From Methanolobus sp. (GTDB lineage: Archaea > Halobacteriota > Methanosarcinia > Methanosarcinales > Methanosarcinaceae): a DNA stretch of 64,000 nt. The notes below the pieces were generated by a model that worked only from the letters and a program-made list of their open reading frames with translations, did not search any database and was not told the origin of the DNA. Positions 9,204-19,082 of the stretch are shown here, in pieces (position 1 is the stretch's first letter; each line of letters starts with the position of its first letter). A program made the translations under genes and the position numbers. The stretch covers positions 1 to 64,000 of the forward strand of contig JASKKT010000001.1 of NCBI GenBank assembly GCA_030154025.1. The letters are read 5' to 3'.

Positions 9204-9533
9204 ATGGCAAGAGATATAGGATTGGATGTCCCAGCCCCGGAAAAGGAGTGCAATGACGTCAATTGCCCCTTCCATGGGCAGCTCCCCGTCCGCGGACAGG
9301 TCCTTGTAGGGACTGTCGTCAGCAACAAGATGGACAGGACCGTGGTCATCCAGCGCAAGCACGAGATGCTTATCAAGAAATATCAAAGATACGAGAAAAG
9401 GCAATCCAAGATCCATGCACACAACCCTGACTGTATTGATGCAAAGGTAGGGGACATTGTGACGATCGCGGAGTGCAGGCCATTGAGTAAGACAAAATCA
9501 TATGTTGTCATCAAGGCGGAGGCACAGGCATGA
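9204..9533 (+). CDS. rps17: Small-subunit ribosomal protein uS17
   Basis: A 109-residue archaeal S17. The family core [20 protein letters not shown] and the [21 protein letters not shown] strand pair are clear. The archaeal N-terminal segment with [18 protein letters not shown] is present. It overlaps L14 by four bases (ATGA). Confidence 0.97.
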   Translation: MARDIGLDVPAPEKECNDVNCPFHGQLPVRGQVLVGTVVSNKMDRTVVIQRKHEMLIKKYQRYEKRQSKIHAHNPDCIDAKVGDIVTIAECRPLSKTKSYVVIKAEAQA

Positions 9534-9928
9534 GGGGTATAAGGTCAACTATCCCGCGTGCTTTGAACAAAGGAGCACGTATCGAGTGTGTGGACAACAC
9601 CGGCGCACGTGTGGTTGAAATAGTGTCTGTCAAGGGATACAGAGGTGTCAAGAACAGATATCCAAAGGCAGGCATTGGAGACATGTGTGTCGTGTCCGTA
9701 AAAAAGGGCACACCAGAGATGCGTAAGCAGATCCTTCTTGCAGTCATAGTTCGCCAGAAGCAGGAATACCGCCGTCCCGATGGTCTCAGGGTTGCTTTTG
9801 AGGACAATGCCGTAGTTATCGTAGATAAGGACGGAGTGCCCAAGGGGACCGACTTCAAGGGTCCAGTAGCCAGGGAAGCAGCAGAAAGGTATCCGAAGAT
9901 CGGAACCACCGCATCCATTGTAGCCTGA
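9530..9928 (+). CDS. rpl14: Large-subunit ribosomal protein uL14
   Basis: A 132-residue L14, which forms part of the intersubunit bridge. It shows [20 protein letters not shown] near the N-terminus and the [18 protein letters not shown] block. Its start overlaps the S17 stop. Confidence 0.97.
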   Translation: MRGIRSTIPRALNKGARIECVDNTGARVVEIVSVKGYRGVKNRYPKAGIGDMCVVSVKKGTPEMRKQILLAVIVRQKQEYRRPDGLRVAFEDNAVVIVDKDGVPKGTDFKGPVAREAAERYPKIGTTASIVA

Positions 9929-9937
9929 GGTGTGAAA

Positions 9938-10288
9938 ATGGTATCAAATCAACCAAGGAAGCAGAGAAAGGCAAGGTACAACGCTCCTCTGCATATCAGA
10001 CAGAAGTACATGGGTGCTGCACTTTCAAAGGAACTGCGCGAGAAGTACGGTTGCAGATCTGCAAACGTAATCGTCGGTGACACCGTAAAGGTCATGCGTG
10101 GAGACCACGCCGGCACTGCGGGCAAGGTGGAAGCAGTCTCCCTGAAGCACGGTACTATCGTGATCGAAGGGGTCAGTGTGTCCAAGGCGGACGGCACTGA
10201 GGTTCCAAGACCTGTCTATCCATCCAATGTGATGATCACAACCCTGGAAATGAAGGATGAACGCAGGGAAGCAGTAATTAGGAAGTAG
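9938..10288 (+). CDS. rpl24: Large-subunit ribosomal protein uL24
   Basis: A 116-residue archaeal L24. The start chosen is ATG 9938, behind GAGGTG; a GTG at 9932 would lie inside the ribosome site. The KOW motif [21 protein letters not shown] and the archaeal N-terminus [18 protein letters not shown] identify it. Confidence 0.96.
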   Translation: MVSNQPRKQRKARYNAPLHIRQKYMGAALSKELREKYGCRSANVIVGDTVKVMRGDHAGTAGKVEAVSLKHGTIVIEGVSVSKADGTEVPRPVYPSNVMITTLEMKDERREAVIRK

Positions 10289-10296
10289 GTGGTTCT

Positions 10297-11007
10297 GTGG
10301 GCAAACATCAAAAGAGAATATCTGTTCCAAACAGCTGGCAGATATCTAAGAAATCCAATAAGTGGATCACTGCCACAAGGCCAGGTCCACACAACAAGCA
10401 GCAAAGTATCCCTCTCGCTGTAGTCCTGAGGGACATGCTGGGCGTCGTTGATAATCGTGCTGAGGCAAAACGTGTGCTCTCAGAAGGTAAGGTACTTGTT
10501 GACGGAATAGTTCGCAAGGATCTGCGTTTCCCTGTAGGGTTGCTGGATGTAATAAGCATCCCTGTGGAGAATGTAGCATACCGCGTACTGCTGGACGCTA
10601 AGGGAAGGCTTGGTCTTCACAAGATCAATGAGGCCTCTGACAACAAGCTTTGCAGGATCAATGGAAAGACTGTACTTAAGGACGGAGTTATCCAGCTCAA
10701 CCTCAATGACGGTTCCAACATTATCGGTTCCAATGACTACAACACAAAGGACTCAATCATCATCTCACTGCCTGACAAGAAAGTGCTCAAGCACATCAGA
10801 TACGAGGCAGGCAACCTTGCAATGATCGTTGGTGGAAAGCACACCGGTTCCATTGGTACTATCAAGGAGATCAACACGGTCCGCAGTTCCAGACACAATA
10901 CGGTATCCATCGCCGGAGATTACGACTTTGAGACCATCGAGGACTATGTCGTTGTCATCGGAGAGAAGGAGCCTGCTATCAAGCTGGGTGGTGAAGTAGT
11001 TGAGTAA
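10297..11007 (+). CDS. rps4e: Small-subunit ribosomal protein eS4
   Basis: A 236-residue eS4, found only in archaea and eukaryotes. It starts at GTG 10297. The S4-like RNA-binding domain ([18 protein letters not shown]), the central RS4NT/KOW region and the end [13 protein letters not shown] are in order. Its position between L24 and L5 is diagnostic of an archaeal operon. Confidence 0.97.
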   Translation: MGKHQKRISVPNSWQISKKSNKWITATRPGPHNKQQSIPLAVVLRDMLGVVDNRAEAKRVLSEGKVLVDGIVRKDLRFPVGLLDVISIPVENVAYRVLLDAKGRLGLHKINEASDNKLCRINGKTVLKDGVIQLNLNDGSNIIGSNDYNTKDSIIISLPDKKVLKHIRYEAGNLAMIVGGKHTGSIGTIKEINTVRSSRHNTVSIAGDYDFETIEDYVVVIGEKEPAIKLGGEVVE

Positions 11008-11509
11008 TGTAATGAGAGCACCTGTTGTTGAGAAGGTCGTTGTTCACATGGGTGTTGGAGAAAGCGGTCAGCATCTTGTGGACGCAGAAGGGATACTTGC
11101 GGAGATCACCGGACAGAAGGTCATCAGGACATACTCCAAGAGGACACTGCCAGCCTTCAGTATCAAGAAGAACGAACCTATCGGATGCAAGGTCACCCTC
11201 AGGGGCGAGAATGCTGAGAAATTCCTCACCACTGCACTTGAGATAGTCGAGGGAAAACTTCGTCTGGCCCAGTTCGACAAGAATGGGAACGTTGCTTTCG
11301 GTATAGAGGAACACACCGATTTCCCGGGTATGAGATACGATCCTAACATTGGTATCTTTGGTATGGACATCAATGTGGTCGTCAAGCGTCCGGGTTACAG
11401 GATCGCCAAAAGAAAGATCGCAAAAAGTAAGGTCCCAACATCCCACAGGATAACCAAGGATGACACGGTCGCCTTCTTTAAAGAGAAATACTCCGTGGAG
11501 GTCATTTAA
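11000..11509 (+). CDS. rpl5: Large-subunit ribosomal protein uL5
   Basis: A 169-residue L5, which contacts 5S rRNA and the P-site tRNA. The [20 protein letters not shown] opening and the [19 protein letters not shown] end are typical. The TTG at 11000 overlaps the S4e end by 8 bases; an ATG at 11012 is the alternative start and would drop only four residues. Confidence 0.95.
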   Translation: MSNVMRAPVVEKVVVHMGVGESGQHLVDAEGILAEITGQKVIRTYSKRTLPAFSIKKNEPIGCKVTLRGENAEKFLTTALEIVEGKLRLAQFDKNGNVAFGIEEHTDFPGMRYDPNIGIFGMDINVVVKRPGYRIAKRKIAKSKVPTSHRITKDDTVAFFKEKYSVEVI

Positions 11510-11661
11510 TGGTTCAGACCACTAAGAACTTTGGACGAGGCGCGTTCGAATGTAAGAGATGCGGCAGAAAGCAGGGTCTGGTAAGAAAATACGGTATTTA
11601 CCTTTGCAGGCACTGCTTCCGCGAGATAGCCCACGATATGGGATTCGAGAAATATACGTGA
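11509..11661 (+). CDS. rps14: Small-subunit ribosomal protein uS14, zinc-binding type
   Basis: A 50-residue S14. ATG 11509 overlaps the L5 stop by one base, and TGA is at 11659-11661. The protein has the four zinc ligands as C15-x2-C18 and C33-x2-C36, in [19 protein letters not shown] and RHC. The C-terminus reads [14 protein letters not shown], as in archaeal S14. It lies in its expected place between L5 and S8. Confidence 0.96.
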   Translation: MVQTTKNFGRGAFECKRCGRKQGLVRKYGIYLCRHCFREIAHDMGFEKYT

Positions 11662-11671
11662 GGTGAGATAA

Positions 11672-12064
11672 ATGGTATTACTAGATCCACTCGCAGATGC
11701 ATTATCCACAATAAAGAATGCAGAGGCTATAGGTAAGAGCTCCTGTACCATTCAGCCGGCTTCAAAGCTCATTGGAACCGTCCTGAAGGTCATGCAGTCC
11801 CGTGGCTATGTTGGCGAGTTCGAGTTTATTGAAGATGGTAAGGCAGGAATTTACAAGGTGCAGCTTGTTGGAAGGATCAACAAGTGTGGTGCAATCAAGC
11901 CACGTTACTCTGTAGGCGCTGCAGACTTCGAAAGATGGGAGAAGCAGTATCTTCCTGCAAAGAACTTCGGTACTCTGATATTAACAACCTCTATGGGTGT
12001 AATATCACAGTACGAGGCCCGTGAGAACAACGTAGGCGGACAGCTTCTGGCTTATGTGTACTGA
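11672..12064 (+). CDS. rps8: Small-subunit ribosomal protein uS8
   Basis: A 130-residue S8 with [18 protein letters not shown] at the N-terminus and the C-terminal [21 protein letters not shown] motif that contacts helix 21 of 16S rRNA. A GAGGTGA ribosome site lies just upstream. Confidence 0.97.
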   Translation: MVLLDPLADALSTIKNAEAIGKSSCTIQPASKLIGTVLKVMQSRGYVGEFEFIEDGKAGIYKVQLVGRINKCGAIKPRYSVGAADFERWEKQYLPAKNFGTLILTTSMGVISQYEARENNVGGQLLAYVY

Positions 12065-12081
12065 GACGACGGAGGGAAAGA

Positions 12082-12615
12082 ATGGCAAAAGAGATCAGAA
12101 CAACAGTTCCCATTCCCAGTGGCGTAACAGTCACACTCAAGGGGAACCTCATGTCAGTAACAGGTCCGAAGGGCTCCAACCAGAGGCAGTTCTGGTACCC
12201 CGGTATTAAGATAGAGGTCGCTGATTCAAATGTGATCATTGATATTGAGGTAGCAAAGAAGACCCAGAGGGCGATGGTAGGTACCTTTGCATCACACATC
12301 GAAAATCTCATTAGAGGTGTGACAGAAGGTTTTGAATATCGCATGAAGATAGTCTACTCTCACTTCCCTATGCAGGTGAAGGTAGAAGGTAAGAAGCTCA
12401 CCATAGGTAACTTCCTCGGTGAGAAGAAGCCCAGGTCCGCAAAGATCCTTGGTGAGACCAAGATAAAGACAAGTGCTGATGAGGTCCTTGTCACAGGTAT
12501 CAACAAGGAGGATGTTGGCCAGACAGCAGCTAACATCGAACAGGCAACCAAGATCAAGGGATTCGACCCGCGTACATTCCAGGATGGAATATACATAGTG
12601 GAGAAGACAGCGTAG
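12082..12615 (+). CDS. rpl6: Large-subunit ribosomal protein uL6
   Basis: A 177-residue archaeal L6 with two L6 repeats. The first carries [21 protein letters not shown] and the second [22 protein letters not shown]. It stabilises the base of the L7/L12 stalk region. Confidence 0.97.
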   Translation: MAKEIRTTVPIPSGVTVTLKGNLMSVTGPKGSNQRQFWYPGIKIEVADSNVIIDIEVAKKTQRAMVGTFASHIENLIRGVTEGFEYRMKIVYSHFPMQVKVEGKKLTIGNFLGEKKPRSAKILGETKIKTSADEVLVTGINKEDVGQTAANIEQATKIKGFDPRTFQDGIYIVEKTA

Positions 12616-12624
12616 GTGATTTGA

Positions 12625-13014
12625 ATGGATGTAAAAAGCAAACGCCTTTTCAAGGTAAGAAAAGTCCAGAAGGGTAAAAAGCCCCATTTCGTGAGGGCAG
12701 ACTCTCATAAGTTCAAGCGTCTGGATTCCAACTGGAGGTGCCCGAGAGGTCTCCGTGGTAAAAAGCGCAGACACTACAAGGCAAAGGGTGCCCTTGTAGA
12801 AGCAGGCTACGGAAGCCCGCTCGCTGTCAAGGGACTCCACCCATCAGGATACTCAGAGGTTCTTGTATGCACAGTTGCCGGTCTGGCAAGTCTGGATGCA
12901 TCCTCCCAGGCGATAAGGATCGCTGCACAGGTCGGTGCAAGAAAGAAGTCAATCATTGAGGCAAAAGCCCAGGAACTTGGTCTGAAGGTCCTGAACCCGA
13001 CCAGAGGTGAATAA
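12625..13014 (+). CDS. rpl32e: Large-subunit ribosomal protein eL32
   Basis: A 129-residue eL32 (archaeal/eukaryotic only). [21 protein letters not shown] and the [11 protein letters not shown] segment identify it. It ends two bases before the L19e ATG. Confidence 0.96.
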   Translation: MDVKSKRLFKVRKVQKGKKPHFVRADSHKFKRLDSNWRCPRGLRGKKRRHYKAKGALVEAGYGSPLAVKGLHPSGYSEVLVCTVAGLASLDASSQAIRIAAQVGARKKSIIEAKAQELGLKVLNPTRGE

Positions 13015-13015
13015 G

Positions 13016-13474
13016 ATGACCGATCTTACAAACCAGAAAAGGATCGCATCAGAGGTCCTTGGGTGCGGAGTTCACAGGGTCTGGCTTAACCCCGAAGCAG
13101 CAGCTGATATAGCTGTTGCCATTACAAGAGCTGACATTCGTGAGCAGATCGAGAATGGTAACATCAAGGCAGAAGCTATCAAGGGTGTCAGCCGTGGCCG
13201 TGCAAGGGCAAGGGATGCCAAACGCAAGTACGGACACCGCAAAGGCCAGGGTAAGAGGAAAGGTAAGAAAGGTGCACGTACTCCGAGCAAAGAGCAGTGG
13301 ATTAAGAAGATCCGTGCTCTGAGGCAGAAGCTCAAAGAGATGCGTGCAGACGGCTCACTGGATAAATCCACATACTGCAAGGTATACCGTAAGGCAAAAG
13401 GTGGAGAGTACCGCAGTGTTGCTCATCTGATGGCACACCTGGAGTCCGAGAAGCTTATAAAGCGCGAGGAATGA
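13016..13474 (+). CDS. rpl19e: Large-subunit ribosomal protein eL19
   Basis: A 152-residue eL19 from ATG 13016; a GTG at 13007 inside L32e is less likely. The signature [20 protein letters not shown], the basic [20 protein letters not shown] linker and the helical C-terminus are all present. Confidence 0.96.
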   Translation: MTDLTNQKRIASEVLGCGVHRVWLNPEAAADIAVAITRADIREQIENGNIKAEAIKGVSRGRARARDAKRKYGHRKGQGKRKGKKGARTPSKEQWIKKIRALRQKLKEMRADGSLDKSTYCKVYRKAKGGEYRSVAHLMAHLESEKLIKREE

Positions 13475-13521
13475 TTGATGAGATCGAATTATATATATGT
13501 TTCAATTAGGAGAAGTTAATC

Positions 13522-14043
13522 ATGGCAACAGGACCCAGATATAAACTCGCTTTCAGGAGGCGAAGAGAAGGGCGCACTGATTACCACCTGAGACTCAGGT
13601 TACTCCTCTCAAAGGAGGACCGTGTGGTCGTGCGCAAGAGCTCAAAGCACATGCAGGTCCAGCTTGTTGCTCCTACCCCTGAAGGGGATGTAACCCTTTC
13701 ATCTGCAATATCAACAGAACTGAAGAAGTACGGATACGACGCATCCACAGGCAACACAACGGCTGCGTACCTTACAGGTCTTCTGTTCGGTTACAGGGCA
13801 CAGGCCAGTGGATACGAATATGGTATCCTTGACCTTGGACTGCAGGTCGCATCCCCCGGATCAAGGGTATATGCAACCCTAAAAGGCATTGTGGACGCCG
13901 GATTTGAGATCCCCCATGATCCGTCCATCCTGCCTTCAGATGAGAGGATAAGAGGAGAACACGTAGCAGAGTATATGGAAGGATCAAATCTGCCGGAACT
14001 GTTCGACGCAGTTAAGGAAAAGATCTCTGCTGACTTCAATTAG
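13522..14043 (+). CDS. rpl18: Large-subunit ribosomal protein uL18
   Basis: A 173-residue archaeal L18, the main 5S rRNA-binding protein. It carries the archaeal opening [20 protein letters not shown] and the [17 protein letters not shown] segment. An AGGAG ribosome site lies at about 13508. The 47-base gap to L19e is the largest inside the ribosomal part of the operon up to L15. Confidence 0.96.
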   Translation: MATGPRYKLAFRRRREGRTDYHLRLRLLLSKEDRVVVRKSSKHMQVQLVAPTPEGDVTLSSAISTELKKYGYDASTGNTTAAYLTGLLFGYRAQASGYEYGILDLGLQVASPGSRVYATLKGIVDAGFEIPHDPSILPSDERIRGEHVAEYMEGSNLPELFDAVKEKISADFN

Positions 14044-14051
14044 GTGATTAT

Positions 14052-14684
14052 ATGGCATATGAATATGAAGAAGAATGGGTTCCGCAGACAAGGCTTGGAA
14101 TACTCGTTCAAGAAGGGCAGATCACTTCCATGGACGAGGCTATCGACTCCGGCCTTCCGATAAGGGAGTCCAAGATCGTTGATATCCTGTTGCCTGAACT
14201 CGAGGATGAGGTGCTCGACATCAACATGGTCCAGAGGATGACTGACTCCGGTCGCCGTGTCAAGTTCAGAGCAACTGTCATTGTCGGGAACGGTAATGGT
14301 TTTGTAGGCCTCGGGCAGGGCAAGGATGTCCAGGTCGGTCCGGCTATCAGGAAGGCAATAGACAATGCAAAGATCAACATTGTCAGGGTAAGCCGTGGAT
14401 GCGGTTCATGGGAATGCACCTGTGGCCGCGAACACACCGTGCCTTCAGAGGTAAAGGGCAAGGCAGGTAGCGTCATTGTTGCACTCAAGCCAGCTCCCCG
14501 TGGTCTTGGACTTGCTGCCGGTGACACCGCAAGGAAAGTGCTTGAGAAAGCAGGTGTCAAGGACGTATGGACAAGGACTGAGGGTACTACCAGGTCTACC
14601 TTGAACTTCGCAAAGGCAACATTCAACGCGCTGCAGAACACAGGTGTTGTAAAGCAGCCGCTCTGTATGGACAAGGAGGCCTGA
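14052..14684 (+). CDS. rps5: Small-subunit ribosomal protein uS5
   Basis: A 210-residue archaeal S5. It has the dsRNA-binding-like domain with [20 protein letters not shown] and the C-terminal [21 protein letters not shown] segment. It helps maintain decoding accuracy. The next gene starts one base after its stop. Confidence 0.97.
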   Translation: MAYEYEEEWVPQTRLGILVQEGQITSMDEAIDSGLPIRESKIVDILLPELEDEVLDINMVQRMTDSGRRVKFRATVIVGNGNGFVGLGQGKDVQVGPAIRKAIDNAKINIVRVSRGCGSWECTCGREHTVPSEVKGKAGSVIVALKPAPRGLGLAAGDTARKVLEKAGVKDVWTRTEGTTRSTLNFAKATFNALQNTGVVKQPLCMDKEA

Positions 14685-14685
14685 G

Positions 14686-15147
14686 ATGTACGCTTTGGTA
14701 AGAGTACGTGGCAACGTGAATGTAAGGGGATCCATTGAGGATACCCTTAAGATGCTTCGCCTGCACAGGGTAAACCACTGTGTGCTCCTCAACGATAGCC
14801 CGCAAAACGTGGGTATGATCCAGAAGGTCAAGGACTATGTGGCCTATGGTGTAATTGATGCGGACACATTGGCAGAGATACTTAACAACCGTGGCATGCT
14901 CCAGGGTGGCGAAAGGCTCACCAACGAGTATCTGGCAGCAAATACCAAGTTCGCCTCTATCGAAGCCTTTGCACAGGCAGTATGTGAAGGCAGCGCAACC
15001 CTCAAGGATGTCCCCAACCTCAAGCCGGTCTTCAGGCTTCACCCGCCGAGGAAAGGCCATGCAGGCATTAAGAGGACCGTACAGCAGGGCGGTGTCCTTG
15101 GTAACCATGGTGAGGATATCAACCAGTTGTTGAAGAAGATGAGGTGA
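14686..15147 (+). CDS. rpl30: Large-subunit ribosomal protein uL30
   Basis: A 153-residue archaeal L30 with [20 protein letters not shown] at the N-terminus and the archaeal C-terminal extension ([20 protein letters not shown]). It is about twice the length of bacterial L30, as usual in archaea. Confidence 0.96.
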   Translation: MYALVRVRGNVNVRGSIEDTLKMLRLHRVNHCVLLNDSPQNVGMIQKVKDYVAYGVIDADTLAEILNNRGMLQGGERLTNEYLAANTKFASIEAFAQAVCEGSATLKDVPNLKPVFRLHPPRKGHAGIKRTVQQGGVLGNHGEDINQLLKKMR

Positions 15148-15153
15148 TCTGGA

Positions 15154-15591
15154 ATGGTAAAAGGTAACACTAAAAAGTTCAGAGGATCACGCACATGTGG
15201 TGGAGGGACCGGTAAGAACAGGCGTGGTGCCGGTAACCGCGGTGGAAGAGGTAAGTGTGGTGGGAATGCCCATCATCAGACCCGTGCAATCCAGCGGGGC
15301 TACAACCTTGGTCTGGCAAAGGGATTTGTTCGTCCCTTCAAGACAGTCCATGATGCTTCCATTGTGAATGTAGGTGAACTGGATGAACTTGCAGACCAGC
15401 TTGTGGAAGATGGCTTTGCCGAGCTCAGGGACGGGGTCTACCACATTGATCTTGAAGACCTTGATATTGAGAAGGTGCTTGGTACAGGCCGGGTCTCTAA
15501 GAAACTGGCCATTACTGCATGCGAGTTCTCCGCCACTGCAAAGGCCAAGATCGAGAACGCAGGCGGTTCCTGCACAGAACCTGGAGAGTAA
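15154..15591 (+). CDS. rpl15: Large-subunit ribosomal protein uL15
   Basis: A 145-residue L15. The Gly/Arg-rich N-terminus ([20 protein letters not shown]) and the [14 protein letters not shown] region are typical. A strong hairpin begins at its stop codon, so transcription may partly end here before secY. Confidence 0.96.
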   Translation: MVKGNTKKFRGSRTCGGGTGKNRRGAGNRGGRGKCGGNAHHQTRAIQRGYNLGLAKGFVRPFKTVHDASIVNVGELDELADQLVEDGFAELRDGVYHIDLEDLDIEKVLGTGRVSKKLAITACEFSATAKAKIENAGGSCTEPGE

Positions 15592-15606
15592 TGCCCCCGG
15601 GCATTA
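15589..15606 (+). terminator. Hairpin at the end of rpl15
   Basis: TAATGCCC and GGGCATTA form an 8-bp inverted repeat with only two bases between, starting on the L15 stop codon and followed by the U-rich ACTTATTTATTCATT. It could be a partial terminator, or an RNA end protecting the ribosomal transcript. Confidence 0.5.
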
Positions 15607-15639
15607 CTTATTTATTCATTGTTCTATATCGCAAAGAAA

Positions 15640-15655
15640 GCGTATATTTATTAAT
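15640..15655 (+). promoter_or_regulatory. Possible TATA region upstream of secY
   Basis: The AT-rich stretch at about 15640-15655 (GCGTATATTTATTAAT) is the only TATA-like element between the L15 hairpin and secY. It would leave a leader of about 50 bases. A separate secY promoter is an inference. Confidence 0.35.
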
Positions 15656-15720
15656 ATTTAAGATTATTAAGCCATACTCGTTTAATGAATCGTATGGATT
15701 TCCCAGCAAGGGTGGAATTA

Positions 15721-17196
15721 ATGAGTCTTAAGGAAAGTTTAAAACCAATTTTTAATAAGCTACCTGCGGTTGCAAGTCCCGAAGGGCACGTGCATTTCAA
15801 AAACAAGTTAATGTGGACACTTGGCATTCTCGTGCTTTACTTTGTACTTGCTAACGTTCCGCTGTTTGGATTGTCACCGGATTCGATAGACCTGTTCGAA
15901 TCCTACAGAGCATTCTTTGCAGGAGCTTCTGGTTCCCTGATGCTCCTTGGTATAGGACCGATAGTCACTGCATCCATCGTTCTCCAGTTGCTCGTTGGTG
16001 CAGATATAATAAAACTCGATATGTCCAATCCTGATGACCAGGCATTCTTCCAGGGCGCGCAGAAGGCTTTGGTTTTCGTGATGATAGTCCTTGAGGCTCT
16101 GCCACAGATAGTAGGCGGCTTTGTCATGCCCGATGAAGCAATAGCTGCAACTCTCGGGGTAGGTGTCGGAGTTATCACGTTCATCCTGTTCATCCAGATA
16201 TGTATAGGCGGCGTACTGATCCTCTTCATGGACGAGGTAGTCTCCAAATGGGGTATCGGTTCAGGTGTTGGTCTGTTCATCGTGGCCGGCGTGTCGCAGC
16301 AGATAGTCACAGGTCTGTTCAGCTGGGTCGGAGATTCCACGGGCCTGCCAGCTGGCTTCTTCCCAAAGTGGATATACATAATACAGAATGTAGGTACTGA
16401 TTATCTCTTCACAGGCGATGGCATAATGTTCATGCTTATCCGCGGAGGCATACTTGCCCTTCTGAGCACGATAATCATTTTCCTCCTTGTGGTGTATGTG
16501 GAAAGTACCCGCATAGAGATCCCTCTGGCACACAGTGCCGTAAGAGGGGCAAGGGGCAAGTTCCCTGTCAAACTCATCTATGCATCAGTCCTTCCAATGA
16601 TCCTTGTAAGGGCATTGCAGGCTAACATCCAGCTCATAGGTCTTCTGCTCAGCAGCAGGGGCATTACCATATTGGGTGAGTTCCAGGGTTCGACGCCCAT
16701 TAATGGCCTAATGTACTACCTGGCCCCTATTAACAGTCCTTATGACTGGATTCCTTCACTTGTAAGAGAATCCTTCACCAGCTATGGTGCTGTTGCCCCT
16801 GCAACATGGCAGATAGCCCTGCACGTGCTGGTCGATGCAGTGTTCCTGGTGGGAGGCGGTATAATATTCGCCCTGTTCTGGATCGAAACCACAGGAATGG
16901 GTGCAAAGCCAACCGCGAAGAAGATATTCAACTCCGGCATGCAGATCCCTGGTTTCAGAAGGAACATAGGAAGTATCGAGAAAGTGATGACAAGGTACAT
17001 CCCGAAAGTAACAGTCATCGGTGGAGCTTTCATAGGTCTTCTGACCCTGGTTGCAAGCCTTCTGGGTACTCTCGGAGGTGCGGGAGGTACAGGACTCTTG
17101 CTTGCGGTCAGTATAGTTTACCGTCTCTATGAGGATATAGCATCCGAGCAGATGATGGAAATGCATCCGATGGTAAGGTCCTTCTTCGGGCAATAA
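15721..17196 (+). CDS. secY: Preprotein translocase subunit SecY
   Basis: The channel subunit of the Sec translocon, 491 residues with about ten membrane segments. ATG 15721 (MSLKESLKPIFNKLPAVASP) fits the archaeal family; an ATG at 15685 would add 12 atypical residues. The plug and lateral-gate regions are recognisable (GPIVTASIVLQLLVGADIIK), as is the cytoplasmic VESTRIEIPLAHSAVRGARG loop that binds ribosomes. Its place after L15 is conserved. Confidence 0.96.
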   Translation: MSLKESLKPIFNKLPAVASPEGHVHFKNKLMWTLGILVLYFVLANVPLFGLSPDSIDLFESYRAFFAGASGSLMLLGIGPIVTASIVLQLLVGADIIKLDMSNPDDQAFFQGAQKALVFVMIVLEALPQIVGGFVMPDEAIAATLGVGVGVITFILFIQICIGGVLILFMDEVVSKWGIGSGVGLFIVAGVSQQIVTGLFSWVGDSTGLPAGFFPKWIYIIQNVGTDYLFTGDGIMFMLIRGGILALLSTIIIFLLVVYVESTRIEIPLAHSAVRGARGKFPVKLIYASVLPMILVRALQANIQLIGLLLSSRGITILGEFQGSTPINGLMYYLAPINSPYDWIPSLVRESFTSYGAVAPATWQIALHVLVDAVFLVGGGIIFALFWIETTGMGAKPTAKKIFNSGMQIPGFRRNIGSIEKVMTRYIPKVTVIGGAFIGLLTLVASLLGTLGGAGGTGLLLAVSIVYRLYEDIASEQMMEMHPMVRSFFGQ

Positions 17197-17211
17197 TATA
17201 AGGTGTTGAAC

Positions 17212-17862
17212 ATGAACGTAGTATTATTCGGTCCGCCTGGTGCCGGAAAAGGTACCCAGGCCAAGGAACTGACCAAGAAATACAGTATTCCCCACATATC
17301 CACAGGAGATATCCTGCGGGCAAATGTCCGCGATGGGACCGAACTTGGCATGAAGGCAAAGGAGTACATGGACCGGGGCGAGCTTGTCCCGGATGCCGTA
17401 CTCATAGGCCTTATAAAGAACAGGCTCAATGAGCCGGACTGTAAGGCCGGCTATCTTCTTGACGGGTATCCCAGAACCATACCTCAGGCAGATGCGCTTG
17501 ATACTATATTAAAGGAAATAGGTAAACCCCTGGATGTGGTGATCAATATTGAGGTCTCGGATGATGAGCTTGTCAAGAGGCTAAGCGGCCGCAGGACATG
17601 CCCCAAGTGCGGTGAGAGCTATCATGTGGCTTTCAATCCTCCTCAAAAGCAGGGAATCTGCGATGTATGCGGCTCCCAGTTGTACCAGAGGGATGATGAC
17701 CGGGAAGAAGTTATCAGGCAGCGGCTTGCAGTCTATAACCAGAAGACAAAGCCCCTGATAGATTACTATGTGAAGGCCGGTATCCTTGTCAATATCGACG
17801 GCAGTGCTGGTGTGGATGAAGTATTCCGGCAGGTTTCCGGGGTAATGGACAAATACAAGTAA
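17212..17862 (+). CDS. adk: Adenylate kinase with zinc-binding lid
   Basis: Converts AMP and ATP to two ADP. It is 216 residues from ATG 17212, placed after an AAGGTG ribosome site. The P-loop FGPPGAGKGTQAKEL, the STGDILR AMP-binding segment and the long lid with four cysteines (CPKCGESYH and CDVCG) are present. This is the bacterial-style monomeric type, not the trimeric archaeal AdkA fold, which points to an old acquisition into the archaeal secY operon (inference). Confidence 0.95.
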   Translation: MNVVLFGPPGAGKGTQAKELTKKYSIPHISTGDILRANVRDGTELGMKAKEYMDRGELVPDAVLIGLIKNRLNEPDCKAGYLLDGYPRTIPQADALDTILKEIGKPLDVVINIEVSDDELVKRLSGRRTCPKCGESYHVAFNPPQKQGICDVCGSQLYQRDDDREEVIRQRLAVYNQKTKPLIDYYVKAGILVNIDGSAGVDEVFRQVSGVMDKYK

Positions 17863-17900
17863 CAGATTAACTGATCTATTAAACAAGGTGATGATTACCT

Positions 17901-18521
17901 TTGGCAGCTGCCGAATATAAGAAACAGATGGAGCGGGCTTTGCTCGCTCTGGGTATTTCCCTGATGATAGGCATAGTGATCCTGGGAGAGGATTTCAGGG
18001 ACTCTCTGGGCAGTGCAGTGGGATTTGTAATGGACCCCCTTGTAAACCTGCTGGGTGCTAACAACTTTCACATTGTATTGTTCATAATGGCAGCCATAAC
18101 TGCCCTCTATGCAACGCTCATCCAGAAATATACCATGGACTGGGAGCTCATGCGCAATGTCCAGGAAAAGATGCGTGTTTTCCAGAAGGAGTTCAGGGAG
18201 GCCCAGCTTTCCAATAACACTTCCCTGATGAAGAAGATGGAAAGCCAGCGCGCTGAAATGATGACCGAACAGCTTGAGATGTCAAAGCAGCAGTTCAAGC
18301 CGATGGCATATATCAGTATAATATCACTGCCACTTTTCATGTGGGCATACTTCTATATCAAGAGCCACGAGGCTGCAGTCATGGTGTTTCCTTTCTGGGG
18401 AGAGCATCTGCTGACAGGTACAATACTCGGTCCTTTCCAGTACTGGATATTCTGGTATTTCATAGCATCCCTGGCAGTAAGCCAGTTGATGAGAAAGGCG
18501 CTTGATGTCGGTGGAATCTAA
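17901..18521 (+). CDS. DUF106 membrane protein, archaeal YidC/EMC3-like insertase
   Basis: A 206-residue protein starting at TTG 17901 behind AAGGTGAT. It has membrane segments near residues 12-30 and 50-70, a charged cytoplasmic helical hairpin (about 75-135), and further segments near 137-155 and 170-190. This is the layout of the DUF106 family, related to YidC/Oxa1/EMC3 and inserting membrane proteins. Position between secY/adk and cmk agrees with that role. Confidence 0.88.
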   Translation: MAAAEYKKQMERALLALGISLMIGIVILGEDFRDSLGSAVGFVMDPLVNLLGANNFHIVLFIMAAITALYATLIQKYTMDWELMRNVQEKMRVFQKEFREAQLSNNTSLMKKMESQRAEMMTEQLEMSKQQFKPMAYISIISLPLFMWAYFYIKSHEAAVMVFPFWGEHLLTGTILGPFQYWIFWYFIASLAVSQLMRKALDVGGI

Positions 18522-19049
18522 TTGCTGTTGACAATAAGTGGCTTACCGGGCAGTGGTACAACCACTGTTTCCCGCATCCTTTCCCAGAAACACAGTCTGG
18601 AAATGGTTTCTGCAGGCGAGGTGTTCCGTTCCCTTGCGAAAGAGTACGGTATGACCCTGGCAGAGTTCGGTGAACTGGCGGAATCGGATGATTCCATCGA
18701 TCTTGAGATAGACGCGCGCCAGAAAGAGATCGCCTGTACAAGGGACAACATAATACTTGAAGGGAGGCTGGCGGGTCATATGGCACCACATGCTCTCAAA
18801 GTATGGATCAAAGCTCCCGTGGAGCTAAGGGTCAGGCGCGTAGTTGCACGTGAATCCGGCTCCTTTGAAGAGAAACTTGAAGAAACCAAACAGCGTGAAG
18901 CATCGGAAGCTATCCGGTACAGCACAATCTATGGTATTAACATAGAGGACCTTTCAGTCTATGACCTGGTCGTTGATTCTGCCAGATGGGATCAGTTCCA
19001 GGTGGCTGATATCATCTCCTGTGCAGTTGAACGCTTTTCCGGACAGTAA
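18522..19049 (+). CDS. cmk: Cytidylate kinase, archaeal short type
   Basis: Phosphorylates CMP/dCMP. It is 175 residues and starts at TTG 18522, directly after the DUF106 stop. The P-loop LTISGLPGSGTTTVSRIL and the RLAGHMAP and RVVARE segments match the archaeal CMP-kinase family. No L34e or L14e gene flanks it, unlike in several other euryarchaea. Confidence 0.93.
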   Translation: MLLTISGLPGSGTTTVSRILSQKHSLEMVSAGEVFRSLAKEYGMTLAEFGELAESDDSIDLEIDARQKEIACTRDNIILEGRLAGHMAPHALKVWIKAPVELRVRRVVARESGSFEEKLEETKQREASEAIRYSTIYGINIEDLSVYDLVVDSARWDQFQVADIISCAVERFSGQ

Positions 19050-19082
19050 CCTTTGGAAGCTTATAATATGAGGTCCTATTAA

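Noticed and set aside
13475..13521. TATA-like stretch before L18 as an internal promoter
   Set aside because: Transcription from it would begin at or after the L18 ribosome site, so it would not yield a normal leader.
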